From an uncultured Candidatus Saccharibacteria bacterium (lineage in GTDB: Bacteria; Patescibacteriota; Saccharimonadia; Saccharimonadales; UBA4665), in NCBI GenBank assembly GCA_903891235.1, contig CAITDW010000024.1:1-14380 (forward strand): 14,380 nucleotides of DNA. Reading direction: 5' to 3'. The stretch's first letter is position 1, and every line of letters starts with the position of its first letter. The translations under genes were made by a program, and so were the position numbers. A model generated the notes under the pieces. The model saw only the letters and a list, made by a program, of their open reading frames with translations. It ran no database searches and was not told the DNA's origin. Below are positions 7,390 through 13,972 of this stretch, piece by piece.

Positions 7390-8670
7390 TTAATAGTTTA
7401 TTTCACCCTTATTGCCGATGATTATTTTGAGGCCTGGTTCTAAGCCTTGTTTATTGAGTTCTTGAAAGATTCCGGTTTTCTTCATGACATCTCTGAGTCT
7501 ATAAAGACTTTCAGGATTATCAAAATCTGTTCGAGATGCAAATCTTTCAATATTAATACCTGTGACAATGAAGTTTTTATTATGTTTAGCAACATGCCAA
7601 ATTGCGTCATCATCTTTAAGCCTAATAACTGGAATTGCATTATTTATAATATCTTTTTTGTTTTGTATCTTCTTTTTTTGCTTAATTACTATCTTATTTA
7701 CTTCCCCTAGGAATTCTTTTAAGCCTTTTCTGCTATAAGCTGAAATTGATATGATCTGAGTGTTCTTGGGCGCAACTTGTTTAATACTACTAATGAGTTT
7801 GAGGATTTCGACTTCTGACAAGGCTTCAGTTTTATTGATGACAACAATTTGGGGCTTCTTCGATAGATCTATTTGATAATCTTTAAGTTCTTTTTGAATT
7901 GTTTTATATGCTTCAGTTATATCATCCTGATAAGCGTCGATTAAATGAACCAATACTAATGTTCTCTCAATATGCCTCAAAAATTCGTCACCAAGGCCTT
8001 TGCCATCTGCTGCTCCTTCAATTAAACCTGGTATATCTGCAAAGAGTAATGAGCTATTACTATCTAAATCAACCATGCCTAAATTCGGCGTCAAAGTTGT
8101 AAATGGATAGTCAGCAATTTCTGGCTTAGCATTAGATATCACTGATAGTAGGGTTGATTTTCCGGCATTAGGTAGCCCAACAAGACCTACGTCAGCAATT
8201 GATTTTAATTCCAATCTTGCGTTGATGGTTTCACCAGGTTCACCTTTTTCTGCAAATCTTGGAGCCTGCCGTACTGAGCTTGTAAAGTGAGCATTACCAA
8301 AACCCCCTCTTCCGCCCTTAGCAATAACAACCTTCTGATTATTCTCGATAATGTCAGCTATAATCTGGTTGTTTTCATCATAAACAACAGTACCAAGAGG
8401 CAAATTAATATTTATGGCTTTCCCGCTTCTTCCATGTTTCTTTTGTTTTGATCCGGCTCCCCCAGGTTCAGACTTGAGCTCTTTTTGGTATCTAAAATTA
8501 GCAAGTGTATTTTCATTATTTGATCCAACCAAGATAACATCACCGCCATTACCACCGTCCCCACCATCTGGGCCACCTCTATCAATAAATTTTTCTTGCC
8601 TAAAACTAATGGCTCCATTGCCACCATTACCTGCTACTAATTTGATATCTGCTTTGTCGATAAAACTCAT
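7390..8670 (-). CDS. obg: Obg GTPase (CgtA/ObgE), ribosome assembly
   Basis: Obg is an essential GTPase that acts in 50S maturation and stress control. The 426 residues show the glycine-rich Obg fold (1-158, with RGGPDGGDGGNGGDVILV near 31-48), the G domain and a C-terminal OCT domain (about 345-426, ending LEPGLKIIIGNKGEINY). G motifs: P-loop GLPNAGKS (165-172), switch TTLTP (191-195), DIPG (212-215), G4 as NKTE (279-282) instead of the usual NKxD, and SAY (310-312). The ATG is preceded closely by TGC-TATACT, so the leader would be only about 3 bases, without a Shine-Dalgarno site. It is followed by sbcB after one base. The family assignment is certain; the G4 change is an oddity. Confidence 0.97.
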   Translation of the reverse strand: MSFIDKADIKLVAGNGGNGAISFRQEKFIDRGGPDGGDGGNGGDVILVGSNNENTLANFRYQKELKSEPGGAGSKQKKHGRSGKAININLPLGTVVYDENNQIIADIIENNQKVVIAKGGRGGFGNAHFTSSVRQAPRFAEKGEPGETINARLELKSIADVGLVGLPNAGKSTLLSVISNAKPEIADYPFTTLTPNLGMVDLDSNSSLLFADIPGLIEGAADGKGLGDEFLRHIERTLVLVHLIDAYQDDITEAYKTIQKELKDYQIDLSKKPQIVVINKTEALSEVEILKLISSIKQVAPKNTQIISISAYSRKGLKEFLGEVNKIVIKQKKKIQNKKDIINNAIPVIRLKDDDAIWHVAKHNKNFIVTGINIERFASRTDFDNPESLYRLRDVMKKTGIFQELNKQGLEPGLKIIIGNKGEINY

Positions 8671-8679
8671 GTTATTTAT

Positions 8680-8688
8680 AGTATAGCA
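8680..8688 (-). promoter_or_regulatory. Extended -10 promoter for obg
   Basis: On the minus strand this reads TGCTATACT, an extended -10. Transcription would begin near 8673, only about 3 bases before the obg ATG, so the transcript would be nearly leaderless. No clear -35 is seen. Confidence 0.45.
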
Positions 8689-8711
8689 ATAATTGACTAA
8701 ATATTATATAA

Positions 8712-9815
8712 CTATCTACTAATGTAGTGGTCATAAAGGGAGATAGGGACCCATCCACCACCTACACGGCCCCAACCGCCCCCGTCACCATAATTATTCA
8801 TATCCTTAATCTGAACTTGTGAACCATCTGGAGATAAACCAACAACAACTGCTACGTGTCCTTCGCCTCCGCCTTTTTGTGCAATTGATCCTACAGTTGG
8901 AACGGATGATACTTTCCAGCCACTCAAACCAGCATAATATGCCCAACTACTAGCGTTTCCCCAATTACCCGGAACATTGACTTGGGTTGCTACATACCAA
9001 GTACAATAACCATAATCATAGCCGTTGAAGCCATAATTAGCTGAAAAGAAATTATAAACCGGAGCAGCTGGTTGCTGACCGTTAGGAATAAGTATTCTAT
9101 CTCCTGGTTTTATGCCATTAATCTCTGCATCGTTGTAAGCCGTTAATTGTTGAGAATTAGAACTATATTTTGAAGACAAGGAAGAAATTGTATCACCGGC
9201 TTTTACTGTATAAACGATTCCGCTAACTGGTGGTATTAATAGTTTCTGGCCAGCGCTCACTTTTCCGCCAGTGATAGTATTAGACCAAAGCACGCTATTA
9301 GATGTGACATTAAACTTATCTGCAATAGACGCTAATGTATCTCCTGGTTTAACCACATACTCCTTGATATCATTCTTAGAAACAAAGTTAGTTTCTACAA
9401 TTTGACTTTTTGAAGTAACATTTGCGCTAGAGGCCACTTGAGCCAACTCCGCATTAACTGTTTCATTTTGGTTCTTCACTGCAGTAGATTCGGGTAAATT
9501 AGTTACATGAGCCACTGTTGTAGCAATTTGTGACGATGAAACATGATCAAGCGGATTAATGGTAGCCTGAGCGACCGATAAATTAGATAGGGATGGTTTT
9601 GAAGCTGAAGACTGTTCAGGAGAAAATATTAAAACCGAAAAAAGAATAACTAATATTATGATGTTGGCAGCAAAAAAGCCATTTTTCAAATTTCTAATAC
9701 GTGTCTTAACGGGTTCTAGTTTTTTTCTAGAACTTAATGATGAATTAGATTCTTGGTTATTAGATAGACTTTTTGAAGTCCGTGAAATATTTTTAATATT
9801 AACTCCCGACAACAA
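8712..9815 (-). CDS. Membrane-anchored LysM-LysM-CHAP peptidoglycan hydrolase
   Basis: This is a likely cell-surface peptidoglycan amidase or endopeptidase. Of the 367 residues, 1-45 are polar and basic (cytoplasmic), 46-65 form a membrane helix, and a Ser/Thr/Asn-rich spacer reaches about 148. LysM 1 (about 152-195, EYVVKPGDTLASIADKF) and LysM 2 (about 201-244, VYTVKAGDTISSLSSKY) bind glycan. The CHAP domain (about 266-360) has catalytic Cys271 in YGYCTWYVA and His320 in GEGHVAVV. The start is uncertain: no ATG lies between the upstream in-frame stop and the membrane helix. Two adjacent TTG codons (9810-9815) are the earliest near-canonical starts. A GGGAG just inside the frame (about 9801-9806) could instead serve a later non-ATG start. 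The gene diverges from the reductase-S74 gene. It may remodel the cell's own wall or act on a host wall; sequence alone cannot decide. Confidence 0.9.
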   Translation of the reverse strand: MLSGVNIKNISRTSKSLSNNQESNSSLSSRKKLEPVKTRIRNLKNGFFAANIIILVILFSVLIFSPEQSSASKPSLSNLSVAQATINPLDHVSSSQIATTVAHVTNLPESTAVKNQNETVNAELAQVASSANVTSKSQIVETNFVSKNDIKEYVVKPGDTLASIADKFNVTSNSVLWSNTITGGKVSAGQKLLIPPVSGIVYTVKAGDTISSLSSKYSSNSQQLTAYNDAEINGIKPGDRILIPNGQQPAAPVYNFFSANYGFNGYDYGYCTWYVATQVNVPGNWGNASSWAYYAGLSGWKVSSVPTVGSIAQKGGGEGHVAVVVGLSPDGSQVQIKDMNNYGDGGGWGRVGGGWVPISLYDHYISR

Positions 9816-9873
9816 ATTAATGATAGTCGATAAAAATTCAAAATTTTGCTATATAAGCTAGTTCGACCCTATG

Positions 9874-9903
9874 CTTATATGGTATATCAATTCAAAGTGA
9901 CAA
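9874..9903 (-). promoter_or_regulatory. Promoter for the LysM-CHAP gene
   Basis: On the minus strand, TTGTCA (9898-9903) and TATAAG (9874-9879) are 18 bases apart. The start would be near 9867, giving a leader of about 50 bases. The -35 lies inside the GTGACA/TGTCAC dyad. Confidence 0.4.
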
Positions 9904-9917
9904 TTAACAGATGTCAC
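9897..9917. repeat. 21-bp dyad in the divergent intergenic region
   Basis: GTGACA (9897-9902) and TGTCAC (9912-9917) are perfect inverted 6-bp arms around 9 bases. The size fits a dimeric regulator's operator, placed between the LysM-CHAP gene and the redox genes and overlapping a candidate -35. A chance match cannot be excluded in this 216-base gap, which otherwise holds only promoter-like sequences. Confidence 0.4.
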
Positions 9918-9972
9918 CTACACATAATTATACCTTATTGGACTTATTTTTTCAATATATGACAATAATACA

Positions 9973-10001
9973 TTGAGTTGTATAAGCTTTATTAGTATCA
10001 T
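9973..10001 (+). promoter_or_regulatory. Promoter for the reductase-S74 gene
   Basis: TTGAGT (9973-9978), a 17-base spacer and TATCAT (9996-10001) form a candidate promoter, with a leader of about 24 bases to the ATG at 10032. The leader has no Shine-Dalgarno site at useful spacing. Confidence 0.4.
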
Positions 10002-10031
10002 TAAATTATAGGTAAGTAACCAATTATTTAA

Positions 10032-11504
10032 ATGCATATATATAAGTTAATAGAAAATAAAAAAATTAGTTCTAATACTCGGCTAATTAGGCTGCAGAAC
10101 GATGAGCAAGGTAGACCTTTTGGGTTTCAGCCCGGTCAATATGCTGCTATAAGCTTTATTCACAAAGGAAAGCCTACTCCTGCAAGATGTTTCTCTATAG
10201 TAAGCTCACCTACAGACCAAGAAGTTTTAGAATTTAGTATGAAAGTACATGGTCGATTCACGACTGCCATCCAAGACATCATGCCTGGCGACAGAGTTAA
10301 GGTATTTGGTCCATTCGGGGGCTTTATGTTAAATACCGAGAAGGACAAAGATGTCATTATGCTAGCTGGAGGCATTGGCATCACTCCTTTTATTAGCATG
10401 ATTAAATATGTCACTAGGCTTAAAACGGACAATAAGTTACTACTTTTATATAGTTGTCGATCTCAGCAAGATATCCCTTTTTCTGAAGATATTATTAAGT
10501 TTTCTGAACAAAATCCTAATTTTCGAGTTGTATTTGTGGTTGGAGATCAAAATATTAACTTACTCCCAGCAGGGAAAGCGATCGGCGGGAATATTACTCC
10601 AGGATTAATTGATCAACTTACTGGTGGAAAATATGATAATAGAAGATTCTTTATCTGTGGACCTCCACCTTTTATGAAATCTATGACGTCAACCTTATTA
10701 GCAAAAAATGTAGCAAAGCATAATATTATGACGGAATCATTTTCTCAGGCATCACATCCTCAGTCAGGAATTCTAAAAAGCTGGCCGGCTAATATATATG
10801 CGCTTACCGCACTGGGTGTAGTTATGGGTAGTAGTATTGTCATGGTTAATGATTTACTAAAAAGTTACTTGGATACTACAAGCCAAAACATATCCGCCCC
10901 TTTCTTAATTACTAATAGTCGACAGCAGCAGATTGATGATCTTGTGAATAGCTATCCAATTTCATCAAGCGTGGTGATTAGCGGAAGCACATCTACTACT
11001 TCGACACCTACTCCGACCGGTACTAGCACACCAACACCTACTCCCAGTGCTACGACTAAAACATCGACTAGTGGCACAGCTACCACAACCAAAACATCGA
11101 CTACTACTGGCACTACAGGCACTTCGACACCTACTCCGACCGGTACTAGCACACCAACACCAACTCCTACGCCGACTCCAACACCTACTCCTACGCCTAC
11201 ACCTACTCCGGCTCCGGCTCCGGGGAGTGGTGGCACGACAACTTCTTCGAAATCAGACAAACGACTTAAAGAACAAATTTCACACATCGGAACAGTTTTG
11301 GATGGTATTAAAATTTATAGTTTTAAATACAAGAATAAATCAGATTATTACGTAGGAGTTATGGCTCAAGATTTACTACCAAATCATTCAGATAAAGTTA
11401 TTACTAATGGGCAAGGATTCTATGAGGTATTCTACTCACAATTAGGATTAAAAATGATCTCTCTCAATGAATGGAAGAATAATCCTAGTTCAATTTATAT
11501 ATAG
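10032..11504 (+). CDS. FNR-type FAD/NAD(P) oxidoreductase fused to TM helix, Thr/Pro linker and peptidase-S74 chaperone domain
   Basis: Residues 1-240 form a ferredoxin-NAD(P)+ reductase-type module. They include the FAD-binding ARCFSIVSS (51-59, Arg-x-x-Ser pattern), GPFGGFML (93-100), the NAD(P)-binding AGGIGITPFISM (112-123) and CGPPPFM (209-215). No iron-sulfur cysteine motif is present. A moderately hydrophobic helix follows (about 254-276), then a polar stretch, a Ser/Thr/Pro-rich linker (about 317-404) that includes ten Thr-Pro units (374-393), and a C-terminal domain (about 406-485). That domain begins SDKRLKEQISHIG and continues LDGIKIYSFKYK and YVGVMAQDLLP, the pattern of peptidase S74, the self-cleaving chaperone at the end of phage tail spikes. 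The Ser408/Lys413 dyad (i, i+5) is kept. The likely topology is reductase inside, linker and S74 outside. The start is the first ATG of the frame. ApbE follows after 5 bases. Electron acceptor and cofactor preference are inferred, not seen. Confidence 0.88.
   Translation: MHIYKLIENKKISSNTRLIRLQNDEQGRPFGFQPGQYAAISFIHKGKPTPARCFSIVSSPTDQEVLEFSMKVHGRFTTAIQDIMPGDRVKVFGPFGGFMLNTEKDKDVIMLAGGIGITPFISMIKYVTRLKTDNKLLLLYSCRSQQDIPFSEDIIKFSEQNPNFRVVFVVGDQNINLLPAGKAIGGNITPGLIDQLTGGKYDNRRFFICGPPPFMKSMTSTLLAKNVAKHNIMTESFSQASHPQSGILKSWPANIYALTALGVVMGSSIVMVNDLLKSYLDTTSQNISAPFLITNSRQQQIDDLVNSYPISSSVVISGSTSTTSTPTPTGTSTPTPTPSATTKTSTSGTATTTKTSTTTGTTGTSTPTPTGTSTPTPTPTPTPTPTPTPTPTPAPAPGSGGTTTSSKSDKRLKEQISHIGTVLDGIKIYSFKYKNKSDYYVGVMAQDLLPNHSDKVITNGQGFYEVFYSQLGLKMISLNEWKNNPSSIYI
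10998..11161 (+). repeat. 41-bp perfect direct repeat in the linker, 123-bp period
   Basis: A 41-base sequence at 10998-11038 recurs exactly at 11121-11161. The period of 123 bases (41 codons) keeps the frame, so both copies encode the same Thr-Ser-Thr-Pro-rich peptide. A smaller repeat, AAAACATCGACTA, occurs at 11057 and 11090 between them. The pattern points to in-frame duplication lengthening the linker. Confidence 0.85.
11151..11210 (+). repeat. Thr-Pro codon tract 1 (ten TP units)
   Basis: Sixty bases encode ten Thr-Pro pairs, followed by Ala-Pro-Ala-Pro. Codons vary in the third position (ACT/ACA/ACG with CCT/CCA/CCG), so the tract is kept at protein level more than as a pure DNA microsatellite. 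Slippage by 6 bases would keep the frame. Confidence 0.9.
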
Positions 11505-11509
11505 AAAAT

Positions 11510-12439
11510 ATGAAATCATACAAACAGACGAACATCGCACTGGGTGGTGAGGCTAGAATAGTTATTGTTAGTGATAAAGGAGATCAATATAACCTTAATA
11601 TATTAAAAGAACTATGGAATCAATTATATTCTTTTGAAAAAAGATTCAGTAGGTTCCTACCCTACAGTGAATTATCTACATTTAATCGTAACAGTGGGAC
11701 TAAACAATTTATCTCACCAGAATTTCACGACATATTAACCGCCGCTATAAAAATTAGCTATGAGACAAAACAACTATTTAATCCTTTTCTCTTGCCTGCG
11801 ATTCAAAAAGCTGGATATAAAAAATCTTTCGTAGCAGGGACCGAAAATGACAAACATGACGATTATTCCGAGAGAGTAGTTGTCGGGATAGATAAGCTAG
11901 AACTAACAAAAGATTGGGCTAGAATTCCATTTGGAACAGCAATAGATTTAGGTGGTTGCGGTAAAGGATATTTAGCTGATCAACTTGCAGTATGGCTTAT
12001 AGGCAAAGTAGAGGGCTTTTCCGTTTCACTTGATGGAGATATAGTCTGTGCTGGGACTGATGAAAATAATAGCAACTGGTCAATTTTGATACAAAATATC
12101 TCGAAAAATAATAATGCTGTAATTGGTGAAATAATAATGCCTAGAGAAATATCCGCAGTTGCTTCTTCGGGGATAATGTCTAAACAAGGAATAATAAATG
12201 GTAAAAAATGGCACCATATTATTGATCCTATAACACTGAATCCAGCAGAAACTGATGTTGAACTAGTCACGATAATGCATAAGGAATGCTTATATGCTGA
12301 TGTACTCGCGAGCTGCTCGGTCATTCTTGGTTCTAAAAAATCTGTTTCCTTCTTAAGAAATCAGAAAATTAAAGATTGCTTATTCCAGCTTAAAAATAAA
12401 AAGACTCTTCTATCAGGTAAAACAATAAAACTTTACTAG
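11510..12439 (+). CDS. apbE: FAD:protein FMN transferase, ApbE family, without signal peptide
   Basis: ApbE enzymes move FMN from FAD onto a Thr or Ser of a target protein, using a metal ion. The 309 residues show the family blocks: FSRFLPYSELSTFNRN (46-61), LFNPFLLPAI (89-98), IDLGGCGKGYLAD (145-157), VSLDGDIVCAG (172-182), AVASSGIMSK (216-225), WHHIIDP (234-240) and YADVLAS (262-268, the usual aDalAT block with Ser for Thr). The core begins almost at the first residue (YKQTNIALGGEARIVI), so there is no signal peptide or lipobox, and the upstream stop of the reductase leaves no room for one. That predicts a cytoplasmic enzyme, unlike the secreted lipoprotein form. It follows the reductase by 5 bases without a Shine-Dalgarno site. 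No FMN_bind-domain acceptor is encoded in the window. Confidence 0.92.
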   Translation: MKSYKQTNIALGGEARIVIVSDKGDQYNLNILKELWNQLYSFEKRFSRFLPYSELSTFNRNSGTKQFISPEFHDILTAAIKISYETKQLFNPFLLPAIQKAGYKKSFVAGTENDKHDDYSERVVVGIDKLELTKDWARIPFGTAIDLGGCGKGYLADQLAVWLIGKVEGFSVSLDGDIVCAGTDENNSNWSILIQNISKNNNAVIGEIIMPREISAVASSGIMSKQGIINGKKWHHIIDPITLNPAETDVELVTIMHKECLYADVLASCSVILGSKKSVSFLRNQKIKDCLFQLKNKKTLLSGKTIKLY

Positions 12440-12469
12440 AATTAACCACGCATGAATAATATAATTTGG

Positions 12470-12484
12470 TAATATAAGTATAAT
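12470..12484 (+). promoter_or_regulatory. -10-like elements directly ahead of the haem membrane-protein gene
   Basis: TAATAT (12470-12475) and a perfect TATAAT (12479-12484) lie just ahead of two in-frame ATGs at 12486 and 12492. TATAAT plus 7 bases leads to the second ATG and TAATAT to the first, so a leaderless or nearly leaderless transcript is likely. GTAATATAA here recurs at the same distance ahead of the DedA ATG. Confidence 0.4.
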
Positions 12485-12485
12485 T

Positions 12486-13226
12486 ATGATTATGATTAAA
12501 AAATTTACTATCGTAGCAAGCTTAATATCTCTAATTATGTTAGTTTTATTAACCACATTACCAGCTCATCGAGTATATTCTGCGACAACATCAGCTACAA
12601 GCTCGACAGATATAACAATTAGCCCAGTTCAAGGTCCTGGAGTTGGCAAAAAGCTCCAAACAAGAGCCATATCAGTATGGCCTTGGTATATAACTAGAGC
12701 ATCTGGAATAGTTGCTGTAGCACTTTTATTGCTTCTTATCATATCTGGCATTGGTCTCGTTACGGGTTATACATTCAAATTTTTTGAACCTCTTAATGCA
12801 TGGGCAGTCCATAAAGCACTAGGAATGTCTTTGATAGTTGCGGCTGCTATACATGGTTTTGTTCTTTTATTTGATACTTATGTTAAGTTCTCGATAACAC
12901 AAATTCTTTTTCCATTTGCTTCAAACTATAGACCAGTGACAATAAATGGAATTCATTTAGGTACTTTATGGGTCTCTTTGGGAATCTTTGCTTTTTACGG
13001 ACTTGCTGCGATAATTATAAGCTCCCTATTTTGGATAGATAAAAAACCTAAAATTTGGAAATTAATCCATATACTCAGTTATTTGGTTGCCATTATGATA
13101 TTTTTTCATGGTTTATATCTAGGAACAGATTTAACTCATGGTCTCTTTAGGACAATATGGATAGTCTTTGGAATAATTGTTTTTGGTGCAGTTATAGTTC
13201 GAATAAGAAGGGCACGGAGTGTTTGA
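12486..13226 (+). CDS. Ferric-reductase-like (YedZ/MsrQ-type) di-haem membrane protein with signal peptide
   Basis: This looks like a ferric-reductase-like transmembrane domain protein carrying two b haems. Of 246 residues, 1-33 form a signal peptide (basic MIMIKKF, hydrophobic core, likely cut after VYSA), followed by a short outside segment rich in Ser and Thr. Membrane helices lie near 70-95, 105-130, 157-182, 190-212 and 222-238. WPWYITRASGIVAVALLLL is the typical start of the domain. Candidate haem ligands are His109 and His123 in one helix (spacing 14) and His195 and His208 in another (spacing 13), the classic bis-His arrangement. The end is basic (RIRRARSV). Start choice: ATG 12486 is annotated, but ATG 12492 fits a leaderless transcript equally well. 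The stop overlaps the next ATG by one base (TGATG). It probably takes electrons from the reductase upstream; this is inferred from gene order. Confidence 0.85.
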   Translation: MIMIKKFTIVASLISLIMLVLLTTLPAHRVYSATTSATSSTDITISPVQGPGVGKKLQTRAISVWPWYITRASGIVAVALLLLLIISGIGLVTGYTFKFFEPLNAWAVHKALGMSLIVAAAIHGFVLLFDTYVKFSITQILFPFASNYRPVTINGIHLGTLWVSLGIFAFYGLAAIIISSLFWIDKKPKIWKLIHILSYLVAIMIFFHGLYLGTDLTHGLFRTIWIVFGIIVFGAVIVRIRRARSV

Positions 13227-13960
13227 TGGGCCTTTTTAATAGACAATTATTCTTTACCAGTAACCAAATGCTTCAAAATAGACAAAAAAGAAATAGATTC
13301 ATTAGCTGGACTATTTTTTATTGTGCATTAGTTGTCATTTTTATCTACGTATCAGCAGTAAAACTTAAAGCAGTTAATACAAAAGTCATTCCAGCTGGAA
13401 GTATTAGCCTATCCATTGGTCAATCACAATACACAACAGGACAGCCCGTTAGTATAACTTTAGTTAACAATTTGAGTAGTGCTGTGTATTTTAACAATAA
13501 ATGTCCTCAGGAGCCTCTCAATGTCTATAGATGGGAAAATAACGTTTGGCTGAGACTACATACAACTCTAGACAACAGTTCGTGTACAGATCAAACGAAA
13601 ACAATCAAAATATTACCCAATGAATCCTATAATATTAGCTACGCCAGTTTTGGCCAGCTTTTCACAACGCCGGGCATATACAGAATCGCCGCACTAGCTA
13701 ATAACTATAATGGACTCGCGTTTGCAGATTTTAATATTGTTGCGCCCCCATCAAAACCAGTAACTCCTGGGGTGCAAATAATATACAAGAATATATACAC
13801 TCCAATTTACGTCAATAATCCTAATCAGCAATCGAATACCAATACTAATAGCAGTTCAACATCAACACCTACGTCTACAACTACAACCACTCCGACTCCG
13901 ACACCTACTCCGACTCCTACTCCGACTCCGACTCCGACTCCAGTAAGAAAGGATAACTAG
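13226..13960 (+). CDS. Membrane-anchored Ig-like surface protein with C-terminal Thr-Pro tract
   Basis: I cannot assign a function. The start is the ATG at 13226, overlapping the upstream stop by one base and preceded by GGAG (13215-13218) at 7 bases; the frame is open further upstream but only across the previous gene. The 244 residues consist of a basic N-terminus, one membrane helix (about 26-45, signal anchor), a beta-rich domain (about 55-172) and a low-complexity tail. The domain has an Ig-like or BsuPI-like pattern (GQPVSITLVNNLSSAVYFN, then ILPNESYNISYASFG and GIYRIAALANNY), and Cys93 and Cys120 may form a disulfide. The tail is Asn/Ser/Thr-rich and ends in nine Thr-Pro units and RKDN. 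Coupling to the haem protein suggests a role in the same complex, as an outer spacer or binding subunit; this is inference. Confidence 0.8.
   Translation: MGLFNRQLFFTSNQMLQNRQKRNRFISWTIFYCALVVIFIYVSAVKLKAVNTKVIPAGSISLSIGQSQYTTGQPVSITLVNNLSSAVYFNNKCPQEPLNVYRWENNVWLRLHTTLDNSSCTDQTKTIKILPNESYNISYASFGQLFTTPGIYRIAALANNYNGLAFADFNIVAPPSKPVTPGVQIIYKNIYTPIYVNNPNQQSNTNTNSSSTSTPTSTTTTTPTPTPTPTPTPTPTPTPVRKDN
13889..13942 (+). repeat. Thr-Pro codon tract 2 (nine TP units)
   Basis: Fifty-four bases encode nine Thr-Pro pairs near the C-terminus of the Ig-like protein, mostly as ACTCCG hexamers with a few variants. It is more uniform at DNA level than tract 1 in the reductase gene, which suggests a younger expansion. 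Confidence 0.9.
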
Positions 13961-13966
13961 GTTATC
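13952..13966. terminator. Possible bidirectional hairpin between convergent genes
   Basis: GATAAC, loop TAG (the stop codon of the Ig-like gene) and GTTATC form a perfect 6-bp stem exactly at the junction with mltG. The following sequence is only moderately T-rich (CTTCTATTCTTT on the plus strand), so termination is uncertain. Confidence 0.35.
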
Positions 13967-13972
13967 TAGCTT

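Noticed and set aside
8708..8730. Terminator hairpin at the end of the LysM-CHAP gene (CTAC-ATTA-GTAG)
   Set aside because: The stem is only 4 bp, it lies within the last codons and no clean T-run follows.
11061..11090. SGTATTT in the reductase linker as a possible ApbE flavinylation site
   Set aside because: It only loosely resembles the S-G-A-T motif, lies in low-complexity sequence and lacks the FMN_bind fold that ApbE targets need.
10952..11287. Minus-strand frame rich in Val-Gly across the Thr/Pro linker
   Set aside because: It is the mirror of the Thr-Pro codon repeat; repeats of this kind open frames on both strands. It has no start signals and no plausible protein character.
10032..11504. 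Prophage remnant, suggested by the S74 domain
   Set aside because: No other phage gene is present, and the domain is in frame with a metabolic enzyme within an orderly set of chromosomal genes.
13157..13225. Longer start for the Ig-like surface protein
   Set aside because: The extra 23 residues lie within the haem-protein gene and look like a shadow; the ATG at 13226 has GGAG at good spacing and a stop/start overlap.
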